Positions 43,757-52,565 of a stretch of DNA of 64,000 nucleotides are shown in pieces. The notes beneath the pieces are model-generated. The model saw only the letters and a list, made by a program, of their open reading frames with translations. It was not told the origin of the DNA and ran no database searches. Within the stretch, counting starts at the first letter, position 1, and every line of letters starts with the position of its first letter. The translations under genes were made by a program, and so were the position numbers. Source of the stretch: Lysobacter sp. (lineage in GTDB: Bacteria; Pseudomonadota; Gammaproteobacteria; Xanthomonadales; Xanthomonadaceae); the NCBI GenBank assembly GCA_030151365.1, contig JASLDW010000071.1, positions 22,123 to 86,122 of the forward strand. The letters are read 5' to 3'.

Positions 43757-44392
43757 ATGTCCGCCACTTCTGCCGCCACCGTGTCTTCCCGCCAGCGCCT
43801 GCTCGACGCCGCGCTCGGCGAATTCCGCACCCGCGGTTATGCCGCGACCACGGTGGACGATCTGTGCCGCGCCGCCGGCGTCAGCAAGGGCGCGTTCTTC
43901 CACCACTTCGCCAGCAAGGAAGCGCTGGCGTTGGCCGCGGTGGAGTACTGGAACACGTACACCGGCCAGTTGTTCGCGCAGTCCGCCTACCACGCGTTGC
44001 CCGATCCGCGCGACCGCGTGCTCGCCTACATCGATCTGCGCGGCGAATTGCTGCAGGGCGAACTCGCGCAGTTCACCTGCCTGCTCGGCACCCTGGTGCA
44101 GGAAACCTACGAGAGCCATCCCGCGCTGCGCGCGGCCTGCCGCGCCGGGATCGAAGGCCATGCCGACACGCTGGTGCGCGATATCGCCGAGGCGAAGAAG
44201 AAGTACGCGCCGAAGGCGGCGTGGTCGCCGGAAAGCGTCGCGTTGTACACGCAGACGGCACTGCAGGGCGCGTTCGTGCTCGCCAAGGCGCAGGGCGGAT
44301 TGGCCGTTGCCGCCGATGCCGTCGCCCATCTGCATCGCTACATCGAATTGCTGTTGCCCGTTCCAGTCTCGAAACCCAGGAGAACGCAATGA
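43757..44392 (+). CDS. TetR/AcrR family repressor
   Basis: 211 residues. The N-terminal helix-turn-helix is seen in RQRLLDAALGEFRTRGYAAT and DDLCRAAGVSKGAFFHHFAS. The C-terminal ligand domain has ACRAGIEGHADTLVRDIAEA. It probably represses its own operon through the operator at 43048-43065 and is released by an electrophile or other small molecule; the ligand is unknown. It starts six bases after the GST stop and overlaps the next ATG by four bases. Confidence 0.88.
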   Translation: MSATSAATVSSRQRLLDAALGEFRTRGYAATTVDDLCRAAGVSKGAFFHHFASKEALALAAVEYWNTYTGQLFAQSAYHALPDPRDRVLAYIDLRGELLQGELAQFTCLLGTLVQETYESHPALRAACRAGIEGHADTLVRDIAEAKKKYAPKAAWSPESVALYTQTALQGAFVLAKAQGGLAVAADAVAHLHRYIELLLPVPVSKPRRTQ

Positions 44393-44802
44393 AAAAGCTC
44401 GAACCCTATCTGTTCGCCAATGGCCGTGCCGACGAAATGATCGGTTTCTACCAGCAGGCGCTCGATGCCGAAGTGCAGATCCGCATGACCTTCGGCGACA
44501 GCCCGGCGCCGTCGCCGATGCCGCTGCCGACCGGCTGGGAAGCCAAGGTGATGCACGCGACCCTCAAGGTCGGTGATGCGCAACTGATGATTTCCGATGG
44601 CGACACCGACAAGCCCGCCAACCACACCGGCTTCCGCATCTCGCTGGCGCTCGACAGCGAAGCGGACGTGCGTCGTGCCTTCGATGCGCTCGCCGCCGGT
44701 GGTTCGGTGCAAATGCCGCTCGGCCAGACCTTCTGGTCGCCGCTGTTCGGCATGGCGACCGACAAGTTCGGCATCGGTTGGATGATCGGCGTCAACGCCT
44801 GA
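44389..44802 (+). CDS. VOC (PhnB/glyoxalase-like) family protein
   Basis: 137 residues with the VOC beta-alpha fold: KLEPYLFANGRADEMIGFYQ, ADVRRAFDALAAGGSVQMPL and the C-terminal FWSPLFGMATDKFGIGWMI. The latter end is shared with the next gene, its paralogue. VOC proteins include glyoxalases, dioxygenases and resistance proteins; the PhnB-like subgroup has no settled function. A good AGGAG site precedes the ATG, which overlaps the TetR stop (ATGA). Confidence 0.86.
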   Translation: MKKLEPYLFANGRADEMIGFYQQALDAEVQIRMTFGDSPAPSPMPLPTGWEAKVMHATLKVGDAQLMISDGDTDKPANHTGFRISLALDSEADVRRAFDALAAGGSVQMPLGQTFWSPLFGMATDKFGIGWMIGVNA

Positions 44803-44840
44803 TACACCCGCACTCACACCCACACTCAAGGGAAACAGTC

Positions 44841-45248
44841 ATGCAACTGATCGCTTATCTCAATTTCGACGGCACCGCCCGCGAGGCGATGGACTTCTAC
44901 GCCAAGGCGCTCGGCGGAAAGGTGACGCAGCGCTTCACCTATGGCGAATCGCCGATGGCCGAGCAGTGCGGTCCCGATGCCGCCGACAAGGTGATGCATT
45001 CCCAGGTCGAAGTCGGCGACGTCACGCTGATGGGCGCCGACGGTCCGCCGCCGCACGCCGCCGGCAGCACCACCATCAACATCGTCACCGACACGCCGGA
45101 AGAAGCCGAACGCATCTTCGCCGCGATGTCGGAAGGCGGGACGGTGCACATGCCGATCGCCGAAACCTTCTGGGCGCATCGCTTCGGCATGTTCACCGAC
45201 AAGTTCGGCAAGGGCTGGCTGGTCAACTGCCGCAAGCCGATGGACTGA
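44841..45248 (+). CDS. VOC (PhnB/glyoxalase-like) family protein, paralogue of the preceding gene
   Basis: 135 residues: LIAYLNFDGTAREAMDFYAK, EEAERIFAAMSEGGTVHMPI and FWAHRFGMFTDKFGKGWLV. Clearly related to the gene just upstream but not a recent duplicate at the DNA level. An AAGGGA ribosome site lies about 9 bases before the ATG. The pair may act on related substrates or form a mixed dimer. It is part of the TetR-controlled unit. Confidence 0.87.
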   Translation: MQLIAYLNFDGTAREAMDFYAKALGGKVTQRFTYGESPMAEQCGPDAADKVMHSQVEVGDVTLMGADGPPPHAAGSTTINIVTDTPEEAERIFAAMSEGGTVHMPIAETFWAHRFGMFTDKFGKGWLVNCRKPMD

Positions 45249-45285
45249 TCGACCACTTCATTCCCCAATCCAAAGGAGTCCCCGC

Positions 45286-45741
45286 ATGGCTACCGGAACC
45301 GTCAACCTGCATCGCGTCCTGCGCGCCCCCGCCGCCCGCATCTACAAGGCCTTCCTCGATCCCGACGCGATGGCCAAGTGGCTGCCGCCGAACGGCTTCA
45401 CCGGCAAGGTGCACGAAATGGATGCCCGCGTCGGCGGACGCTACAAGATGAGCTTCTCCAATTTCTCGACCGGCAACAGCCATCACTTCGGCGGCCAGTA
45501 CCAGGAGCTGGTGCCAGGCGAGAAGATCGTCTACACCGACGCCTTCGACGATCCCAACCTGCCTGGCGAGATGCGCACCACCATCGTGCTGAAGGCGGTG
45601 ATGGGCGGCAACACCGACGTCGCGATCGAGCAAAGCGGCATTCCGGAAATGATCCCGGTCGAGATGTGCTACCTCGGCTGGCAGGAATCTCTGGTGTTGC
45701 TGGCGCAGTTGGTGGAAGCGGACATCCCCGACGGCCCGTGA
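45286..45741 (+). CDS. SRPBCC family protein, AHSA1-type
   Basis: 151 residues with the helix-grip fold: VLRAPAARIYKAFLDPDAMAKW at the N-terminus, GGQYQELVPGEKIVYTDAFD in the middle and LGWQESLVLLAQLVEADIP at the end. Members bind hydrophobic ligands in a central cavity. The ribosome site AAAGGAG is strong. It ends the operon of GST, TetR and two VOC genes, and is convergent with the MFS gene. Confidence 0.88.
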   Translation: MATGTVNLHRVLRAPAARIYKAFLDPDAMAKWLPPNGFTGKVHEMDARVGGRYKMSFSNFSTGNSHHFGGQYQELVPGEKIVYTDAFDDPNLPGEMRTTIVLKAVMGGNTDVAIEQSGIPEMIPVEMCYLGWQESLVLLAQLVEADIPDGP

Positions 45742-45756
45742 CGTGACGCGCGGGGA

Positions 45757-47400
45757 TCAGTCGGCTTCGGCCAGCTGGTCCTGGATGTCTTCCAGCGACG
45801 ATCCGCGGGTTTCGATGCCGTGACGCGCGAGCATGATCGCCGACACCACCATCACCGTGGCGATGGCGGCAGCGGACATCGCGAAATGCTGGAACAACCC
45901 CAGCACGCCGAGGCCGGCGCCGATCACGCCGCCGGCCTTGGTGCTGGCGGCGATGATGCCGGAGCCCGTTCCGCGCAGGTGGACCGGATAGATCTCGGCG
46001 GCATAGGGAATCAGCATCGCGACCACGCCGCTGATGCTCACCAGCAACGACGCCACCGCGACGATGGTCAATGTCGACGAGGCGATGTGCAGGGCGCCGA
46101 GCGCGGCGAACAGCAATAGCGACAACGCGCTCAACACGATGAACAGCACCAGCGAATGGACGCTGCTCCAGCGGTGGTACAGCCAGACCACGACGGCGAT
46201 GCCGGGCAGGGCATAGACCGCGCCCTTCGCCAGCAGCGCGCTGGCCGCCTTGGGATCGACACCGAGTTGCGTCAGGTTGACCGGCAACCACAACAGGAAA
46301 CCGAAATTGGCGAGTCCCCACGCCAGCCCGCAGACGATCAATCCCCAGCTGATGCTGGCGTGGCGACCGCGCAGCAGCGCACCCAATCCGCTGACCGGGT
46401 GCGGATTGTCGATGTCGGGCGCACCGGGATGCGTGGCGTCGTCGCTTTCGACCGCGGCCGACGTGCCTGCGAAGCGTTGCAGCACCGCACGCGCCTGCGC
46501 ATCCAGTCCGGCGTCGGAAAGGAAGCGCGGCGATTCCGGGATCCAGCGGTTGAGCACGACGATCAAGGCGCCGGTCGGCAGGCCGAGCAGCCACAGCACG
46601 CGCCAGCTGAACATCGGTTCCAGCACTGCGGCCGCGCCGGCGGCCAGCAGGTAGCCCGCCGACGTGCCGATGCCGCCGAGCGCCACCAGCAACCAACCGC
46701 GATGCGCCGCCGGCACGGTTTCCGCCATCAGGGTGAACGCGACCGGCAGCAATCCGCCGGCCGATGCGCCCATCAGGAAGCACATCACCAGGTTCCAGCC
46801 GAACGACGGCATTGCGCCGCAGATCGCCGTGCCCATGAACATCAACGCCGACAGCAGGATCGCCGCGCGCCGCCCGAACAGGTCGCCGACGCGGCCCCAG
46901 ACCACCGAGCCGACGGTCGTGCCGGTCAATGCGACCAACGGCAACCATCCGGCGGTCGGTTTCGGGATTTCGTACTCGTGGCTCATGCCGGGCACCACGA
47001 AACCGAGCGTTGCCGGCTTCATCACGTCCACCGCCAATGCCACCACCAGGACCGCGACCAGGGTCCAGTGTTCGCGATTGAGCGGCACGCCGTCGGCGAT
47101 GTGGAAATGCACGCGGCCCTTGCCGCCATGCAGGGTGTTGCGCATCTGCGCGAGGCGCGGCATCAGGCCGTAACCGGCCAGCGCGACGCCGAGCGGAATC
47201 GCGGCCATGCCGGCCAGCATCCAGCCATCCATCGGCATGCCGACCATCTGCCAGTGCGTGTAACGACCCATCAGGAACATCGGGGCATGGGCGAACACGC
47301 CCGCGGTCAGCAGCAGGCAGCCGAGCCAGAACGCAATGGGATGGTGGAAGGCAATGCCGTCGGAAGCGTTCGCTCGGGTCGTTGTCGGATGTGCGCTCAT
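45757..47400 (-). CDS. MFS transporter, metabolite:H+ symporter-like
   Basis: 547 residues with about 12 membrane helices. The A-loop GRVGDLFGRRAAILLSALMF and the central loop WIPESPRFLSDAGLDAQARA, with PESPRFL, mark the sugar/organic-acid MFS branch. A longer N-terminal region (about 1-120) contains two extra hydrophobic segments and a loop with HIADGVPLNREHW, unusual for the family. It probably imports a sugar or aromatic/organic acid; the substrate is unknown. It is divergent from the cation:proton antiporter gene. Confidence 0.85.
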   Translation of the reverse strand: MSAHPTTTRANASDGIAFHHPIAFWLGCLLLTAGVFAHAPMFLMGRYTHWQMVGMPMDGWMLAGMAAIPLGVALAGYGLMPRLAQMRNTLHGGKGRVHFHIADGVPLNREHWTLVAVLVVALAVDVMKPATLGFVVPGMSHEYEIPKPTAGWLPLVALTGTTVGSVVWGRVGDLFGRRAAILLSALMFMGTAICGAMPSFGWNLVMCFLMGASAGGLLPVAFTLMAETVPAAHRGWLLVALGGIGTSAGYLLAAGAAAVLEPMFSWRVLWLLGLPTGALIVVLNRWIPESPRFLSDAGLDAQARAVLQRFAGTSAAVESDDATHPGAPDIDNPHPVSGLGALLRGRHASISWGLIVCGLAWGLANFGFLLWLPVNLTQLGVDPKAASALLAKGAVYALPGIAVVVWLYHRWSSVHSLVLFIVLSALSLLLFAALGALHIASSTLTIVAVASLLVSISGVVAMLIPYAAEIYPVHLRGTGSGIIAASTKAGGVIGAGLGVLGLFQHFAMSAAAIATVMVVSAIMLARHGIETRGSSLEDIQDQLAEAD

Positions 47401-47494
47401 GCCCGGATTCTGGCAGATGCGGGCAATGCACGTCGCGGTGGCCCGTGCGTTCGCGCTTCCCTTATGATCGCCGGTCGGCCGAAGAGGGGGCACC

Positions 47495-48706
47495 ATGCAC
47501 GCAGTCACCAACACCACCGAGATCTTCCTGATCGCGATGGGGATCATCCTGACGGTTCCCTATCTGATCTGGCGCATCTGTCGCACCGATTACTACGCGC
47601 CGCTGGTGGTGGTGCAGATCATCGCCGGCATCCTGCTTGGCCCCGGCATCCTCGGCAAGCTGTTTCCCGAGTACTACGCCTACGTGTTCAGCCCCGCGGT
47701 GATCGCGCCGCTCAACGGCATCGCGTGGTGGGCGGTGATGCTGTTCGTCTGCATCGCCGGCGTCGAACTCGACTTGAAGCGCGTGTGGACGCATCGCGGC
47801 GAATCGCTGACCTCCGCCGGATTCGCGCTGGGCACGCCGCTTGTCCTCGGAGGCGTCGCCGCGTTGGGAATGCTGGCGTTCCCCGGCTGGATCGGCCCGA
47901 AAGCGCAGTCCTGGCAATTCGTGCTCGGCATCGGCATGGCCTGTGCGGTGACGGCGTTGCCGATCCTGATCCTGCTGATGGAAAAACTCGAGATCCTGCG
48001 CGCCCCGATCGGCCAGCGCCTGTTGCGCTACGCCAGCCTCGACGACATCGCGATCTGGGGCGTGCTCGCCGTGATCCTCATGGACTGGACGCGCGTCGGC
48101 AAGCAGGTCGGATTCCTGGTGGTGTTCGCAGTGCTCACGCTGTTGTTCCGCAAGCTGATGCGCGCCCTGCAGGAACGCGATCGCTGGTACGTCGCGCTCA
48201 TCTGGCTGGTCGCGATCGCCTGGGGCGCGGACTGGTCCGGCCTGCACTTCATGGTCGGCGCCTTCCTCGCCGGCGCGGTGATGGACAGCGAATGGTTCGA
48301 TCAGGAGAGCATGGACCAGTTCCGCCGCTACGTGCTGCTCGCCTTCATGCCGGTGTTCTTCCTCTCCACCGGCCTGCGCACCAAATGGGACGTCGGCGGC
48401 ACCGCGGTGTTCGTCGCGGCGGGCGTGTTGCTGGTCGCGTCGATCGGCGGCAAGCTGCTGGGCATCCGCATCGCCGGGAAACTCCTCGGCTGGTCGCGCA
48501 GCGAAACCTCGATCATCGGCTGGCTGCTGCAGACCAAGGCGCTGATCATGATCATCTTCGTCAACGTCTTGCTCGACAAGCAGATGATCACCAACGAGAC
48601 GTTCACCGCGCTGCTGCTGATGGCGGTCGCCAGCACGATGCTGACCATCCCGATGGTCGCGCCGAAGCTGGCGCGCGATCCGCAACTGACGTCGAAAGCG
48701 GCCTGA
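47495..48706 (+). CDS. Cation:proton antiporter, CPA2 (Kef/NapA-like) family
   Basis: 403 residues, about 12 hydrophobic helices. Typical text is QIIAGILLGPGILGKLFPEY, FVCIAGVELDLKRVW and the helix SLDDIAIWGVLAVILMDW with the paired Asp residues. There is no C-terminal RCK/TrkA-N domain, so it is a bare membrane antiporter that exchanges Na+ or K+ for H+. It stands alone between a divergent MFS gene and a convergent serine hydrolase gene. Confidence 0.88.
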   Translation: MHAVTNTTEIFLIAMGIILTVPYLIWRICRTDYYAPLVVVQIIAGILLGPGILGKLFPEYYAYVFSPAVIAPLNGIAWWAVMLFVCIAGVELDLKRVWTHRGESLTSAGFALGTPLVLGGVAALGMLAFPGWIGPKAQSWQFVLGIGMACAVTALPILILLMEKLEILRAPIGQRLLRYASLDDIAIWGVLAVILMDWTRVGKQVGFLVVFAVLTLLFRKLMRALQERDRWYVALIWLVAIAWGADWSGLHFMVGAFLAGAVMDSEWFDQESMDQFRRYVLLAFMPVFFLSTGLRTKWDVGGTAVFVAAGVLLVASIGGKLLGIRIAGKLLGWSRSETSIIGWLLQTKALIMIIFVNVLLDKQMITNETFTALLLMAVASTMLTIPMVAPKLARDPQLTSKAA

Positions 48707-48727
48707 CGCCGTGTCGCGGCGATCGGG

Positions 48728-49936
48728 TCAGTGCCCGGTTGCCAGCGACTCCTCGACCGCGCTGAAGGCGGAATGCGCGCCGCTGGCGGCGTTCTCGACG
48801 CCGGTAGCGAAATAGGCGACGCCGGTACCTGCCTTGGGATCGATCCACACGCCGGACAGCAGGCCGTAGGCATTGCCGGAGTGGCCGACGTGCAGGCGGC
48901 CGTCGCCGAACAGATCGTCGCGGCAGGATTTGCCGTCGCCCTGCCCGAGTTGTTGCGTTGCATAACCGTAGCTGCAGAAGAAGCTGCCGCGCTGCGGCTC
49001 ATCCATCTCGCCGATGTCGCCATTGCGCCCGTTGTAACGCCAGTGCGAAGCCAACATGGTTTGCACGGATTCCGCGGCGAGGAAGCGCGATTTGCCGATG
49101 CGCCCTTCGTTCAACAGCAGTTGCCCGATCTTCGCCAGATCCATGACCGAAATGCGCAGGCCGCCCTGCGGCGAGAACAGCGTGCCGTTCTGCCCGGCGG
49201 CCCATTGCGCGAGATCGCAGCCGCCATCGCGCCCGGGAATCACCGGGCAATCCGGCGCCTTGCCGTGGAGATCGTCCTTCTGCGGCTTGCCCGCGGCGTC
49301 GTACAGCACGACGCCGCGCGCGATGGTCGCGGCGTCGCAGCCCGACCAGTTGAAGCAGGCGTGCAGCCCCAGCGGCTGCAACACCAGGCGTTGCATCAGG
49401 CGGTCGAAGCGTTCGCCGCTGGCGCGCTCCATCACGCCGGCAACCATCGGGAAATTGAGGTTGGTGTAGCGGAACCACGTCCCGGGCGCATGCGCGCCAT
49501 CCCATGCCTTGGGATCGTTGGCGAGGGTGCGGATGTCCTCGCCCAGCGCGACATTCCAGTAGCCGGCATCGTCGGTCAGGCTGGAAGTGTGCGACAGCAG
49601 CATGCGCAAGGTGATCGGCGTATTCGGGAACGCGGGATTGCGCAGCGTCCAGCCCAGCCGTTTCGACACGTCTTCGTCGAGACTGAGCTTGCCCTGTTCG
49701 ACCAGGCGCATCACCCCGAGCGTCGTCACCAGTTTCGACACCGATGCGATCCGCGCGGGATCGTCGACGGTGATGCGCCGTTGCGCGGCGGCATCGGCGT
49801 AGCCTTTCGCGTCCTGCACCAGGATGTGCTGGCGATCGAAGGTCACGCGCACTTGCGCGACCGGTTCGGCGGCGAATGCAGGGGTGCATGCCAGTGCGGC
49901 CAGCAGCGTCGGCAGGAACGGTCGCATGCGCTTCAT
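48728..49936 (-). CDS. Secreted serine hydrolase, beta-lactamase/class C-like family
   Basis: 402 residues with a signal peptide (cleavage near AFAA23). The active-site SxxK is SVSK (Ser65, Lys68), the second motif is WFRYTNLNF (YxN) and the third is VGHSGN (HxG). Such proteins include esterases, D-aminopeptidases and class C beta-lactamases. GGAGG precedes the ATG. It follows the M28 peptidase gene by only ten bases on the same strand, so both are probably co-transcribed as secreted hydrolases. Confidence 0.87.
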   Translation of the reverse strand: MKRMRPFLPTLLAALACTPAFAAEPVAQVRVTFDRQHILVQDAKGYADAAAQRRITVDDPARIASVSKLVTTLGVMRLVEQGKLSLDEDVSKRLGWTLRNPAFPNTPITLRMLLSHTSSLTDDAGYWNVALGEDIRTLANDPKAWDGAHAPGTWFRYTNLNFPMVAGVMERASGERFDRLMQRLVLQPLGLHACFNWSGCDAATIARGVVLYDAAGKPQKDDLHGKAPDCPVIPGRDGGCDLAQWAAGQNGTLFSPQGGLRISVMDLAKIGQLLLNEGRIGKSRFLAAESVQTMLASHWRYNGRNGDIGEMDEPQRGSFFCSYGYATQQLGQGDGKSCRDDLFGDGRLHVGHSGNAYGLLSGVWIDPKAGTGVAYFATGVENAASGAHSAFSAVEESLATGH

Positions 49937-49946
49937 GTCGCCTCCA

Positions 49947-51620
49947 TCACTTGCGGTCTTTCGCGCTCTTGTCGCGCGTTGCTCGGAACTCGGAATCCTG
50001 CGACCAGTTCGGCCACTCGCGCGAATTCGCCAGCTGCCAGCCCAGCGCATACGCCACCTGCAGGTCGCGCGCGGCGCCGGTCACCGGCCACGAGGCTTCC
50101 CACTGGTCGGCGGGCTGGTGGTAACGGTCGCGGGTGTAGTCCTCGCTCAACTTGCGGCCCGCGGCGACGCCGCCATCGATCATGTCGTCGCCGGCTTCGA
50201 ACGACACCGCCGGAACCCCGCGCTTGGCGAACGAGAAGTGGTCGGAACGGAAGAACAGTCCCGCTTCCGGATGCGAGTCCGGGCTGTAGGTCATGCTCCA
50301 CTGCTTGGCGGTGGCGACCAGGTCATCGAGGAGACCGAGCTTTGCGCTGCCGGAAATCGTGAAATCGCGGGTCGGACCTTCCATGTTCATTCCGTCGATG
50401 TTGATCACGCCGACGGTCTTGCCCAGCGGATGCACCGGCTTGCTGGCGTAGTACTCGGAACCGAGCAGGCCCTTCTCCTCCGCGGTCACGAACAGGAAGC
50501 CGAGCGAACGTTGCGGTGCCGGTTTTGCCTTGGCGAACGCGCGCGCCAATGCCAGGACGCCCGCGGTCCCGCTGGCGTTGTCCACCGCGCCGTTGTAGAT
50601 GCGATCGCCCTTGGCGTCCGGCGCGCCGACGCCAAGATGGTCCCAGTGCGCGCTGTACATCACCATTTCGTCGGGATGGCCGCGACCGGGCACCATCGCG
50701 ATCACGTTGCGCGAAGTGATGACTTTCGAGTCCACCGCGTACTTCGCCGAGAAACGTTCGCCCTTGAGCTCGACCGGCTTGAAGTCGCGCGTCTGCGCCT
50801 GTTTCTTCAATGCATCGAAATCGAGGCCGGCGCGCTTGAACAGATCGACGGCGACATCGCGCTGGATCCAGCCTTCCAGTTGCGGATGGGTCTCCCGCGG
50901 GCGGTCGCGCACCACGTCGAACATGGTGTTGGTATTGGAATTCTTGACCGTCGCCCAGCCGTAGGATGCCGGCGTGGTTTCATGCACCACCAGCACGCCG
51001 GCCGCGCCCTGGCGCGCGCCTTCCTCGAATTTGTAGGTCCAGCGACCGTAATAGGTCATCGCCTTGCCGCCGAAATCGCCGTGGCCGGTCTCGAAGTCGG
51101 GGTCGTTGACCAGCACGACCATGATCTTGCCGCGCAGGTCGGCGCCCTTGAAATCGTCCCACCGGCGTTCCGGCGCCTTGACCCCGTAGCCGACGAAGAC
51201 CAGCGGTGCATCGCGTATGTCGACGCTCCTGGAGCCGTCCAGCGCCGAGCGGATCGCGATCTGTTCGCCCTGCGTCATCGCGATGCGCTTGCCATCGGCA
51301 TCCACCGACACCTGCGGCGAGCCGGTGATCTGCGAACGCAGCAACGGTACTGCCTGCGTCCAGCCGCGCTTGCCATCCTTCTGCATCGTGCCGCCGGGCT
51401 TCAGGCCGCCGGCCTCGAGTTGTTTGATCAGCCAGTCGACGGTTTTCGTTTCACCGGCAGTGGCCGGGCCACGTCCCTCGAATGCATCCGAGGACAGCAC
51501 GCGGATGTCATTGGAAATCGTTTTCGGATCGAAGGTCGGCGTGCCCTTCGGGCCGTTGGCCGCATGCAGGGGGGCAGCGATGGCCGTGCATAGGGCGATT
51601 GCAAGGAAGGAACGACGCAT
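49947..51620 (-). CDS. Secreted M28 family metallopeptidase
   Basis: 557 residues with a signal peptide (cleavage near LHAA). A PA domain lies at about 130-260 within the sequence. The dizinc aminopeptidase site is visible in MYSAHWDHLGVG (His, Asp), AVDNASGTAGVLALA (Asp), FVTAEEKGLLGSEYY (Glu pair) and a late His in DRYHQPADQW. It should remove N-terminal residues from peptides in the periplasm or outside. Tandem with the serine hydrolase gene downstream. Confidence 0.92.
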   Translation of the reverse strand: MRRSFLAIALCTAIAAPLHAANGPKGTPTFDPKTISNDIRVLSSDAFEGRGPATAGETKTVDWLIKQLEAGGLKPGGTMQKDGKRGWTQAVPLLRSQITGSPQVSVDADGKRIAMTQGEQIAIRSALDGSRSVDIRDAPLVFVGYGVKAPERRWDDFKGADLRGKIMVVLVNDPDFETGHGDFGGKAMTYYGRWTYKFEEGARQGAAGVLVVHETTPASYGWATVKNSNTNTMFDVVRDRPRETHPQLEGWIQRDVAVDLFKRAGLDFDALKKQAQTRDFKPVELKGERFSAKYAVDSKVITSRNVIAMVPGRGHPDEMVMYSAHWDHLGVGAPDAKGDRIYNGAVDNASGTAGVLALARAFAKAKPAPQRSLGFLFVTAEEKGLLGSEYYASKPVHPLGKTVGVINIDGMNMEGPTRDFTISGSAKLGLLDDLVATAKQWSMTYSPDSHPEAGLFFRSDHFSFAKRGVPAVSFEAGDDMIDGGVAAGRKLSEDYTRDRYHQPADQWEASWPVTGAARDLQVAYALGWQLANSREWPNWSQDSEFRATRDKSAKDRK

Positions 51621-51710
51621 CGGGCATCACCGGGGGCGGGAAGCATTCGATGTTAGCAATGCCCGCCGCCGCGGTGATGTTGCATCGCGCCAGCGCGATG
51701 CAAGGCCGGA

Positions 51711-52157
51711 TCAGTGCTTGCCGCTGCCGGCTTCGCTGATGATGAAGCTGCCGAACGAGACGCCGAGTTCGACGCCCTTGCCCTTGCCGGACAATGCCAG
51801 CGAGATCGGGCCCTTGGTCACGACCTGGGCCTTCACCGCGTCGCCGGCCGCGGCACTCGCTTCGGCCGTGGCATAGCCGCCGATCACGTCGCGGATATTG
51901 TTGACGCTGGAGAACTTGCCCTGGCCGTCGCGGATATTCGACTTGCCGAAGGTCAGGCCGCCGCCCTTGGCTTCGATTCTCACCGGCAGCGTGCTGCCGT
52001 CGTTGCAGCGGACGATGCCGGTGCCCTCGGAGTGCTTGTAGAAAGCCGACCAGCCCTTGAGGTTGAAACGCAGGTTGCAGCTGAGCTCGCCGGCGCTGGC
52101 GTTTTGCGCGAACAGCGCGGCCGCGGCGAATGCGGCGATGAAAATGGTTTTGCGCAT
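51711..52157 (-). CDS. Secreted protein of unknown function
   Basis: 148 residues with a clear signal peptide (cleavage near ASAG23). The mature part has two cysteines (LSCNLRFNL and GIVRCNDG), probably a disulfide, and Gly-rich stretches GYATAEASAAAGDAVKAQVV and SLALSGKGKGVELGVSFGSF that look like the beta strands of a small periplasmic barrel. I do not recognise a named family. It is 102 bases downstream of the DUF3297 gene on the same strand. Confidence 0.75.
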   Translation of the reverse strand: MRKTIFIAAFAAAALFAQNASAGELSCNLRFNLKGWSAFYKHSEGTGIVRCNDGSTLPVRIEAKGGGLTFGKSNIRDGQGKFSSVNNIRDVIGGYATAEASAAAGDAVKAQVVTKGPISLALSGKGKGVELGVSFGSFIISEAGSGKH

Positions 52158-52256
52158 GGGCTTCTTCCGTGTGTTGCACCCCAGCGGTGCCCGCACATGT
52201 TGGACCATCGCGTCCTTAAGCGGGCGTGAGCGCAATACTCGCGGCGAAGCCGCGGT

Positions 52257-52493
52257 TCAGGTGCGGAAGTAGGGTTCGACCGTGCCCTTGATCTTCATCG
52301 TCATCGGCTGGCCGCGACGATCCAGGGCGCGGCCCATCGCCACGCGGATCCAGCCTTCGCTCACGCAATACTCTTCGACATTGGTGCGCTCGACGCCGTT
52401 GAAACGGATGCCGATGCCGCGCTCCAGCAGTTCGGGTTCGTGGAACTTGCTGCGCGGGTCGTTGCTCAGTCGGTCGGGCGGGGCGTCGGTCAT
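52257..52493 (-). CDS. DUF3297 family protein
   Basis: 78 residues. The family text RLSNDPRSKFHEPELLERGI, RFNGVERTNVEEYCVSEGWI and TVEPYF is well kept. It is a small cytosolic protein of unknown function found in many Proteobacteria, with glutathione-peroxidase-like annotations in some databases that I consider unsupported. It is divergent from rsmC. A GCGGC...GCCGC hairpin without T-run follows its stop. Confidence 0.88.
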   Translation of the reverse strand: MTDAPPDRLSNDPRSKFHEPELLERGIGIRFNGVERTNVEEYCVSEGWIRVAMGRALDRRGQPMTMKIKGTVEPYFRT

Positions 52494-52565
52494 GGCAGTA
52501 CGGTGGCGGTGATACAGGCCGCAAAGGATACGCCACGCGCCTGCTGCGGCACACTATGGCGGCAT

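Noticed and set aside
52240..52254. Hairpin CGCGGC-GAA-GCCGCG after the DUF3297 stop
   Set aside because: No T-run on the minus strand, so it is not convincing as an intrinsic terminator; common by chance in GC-rich DNA.
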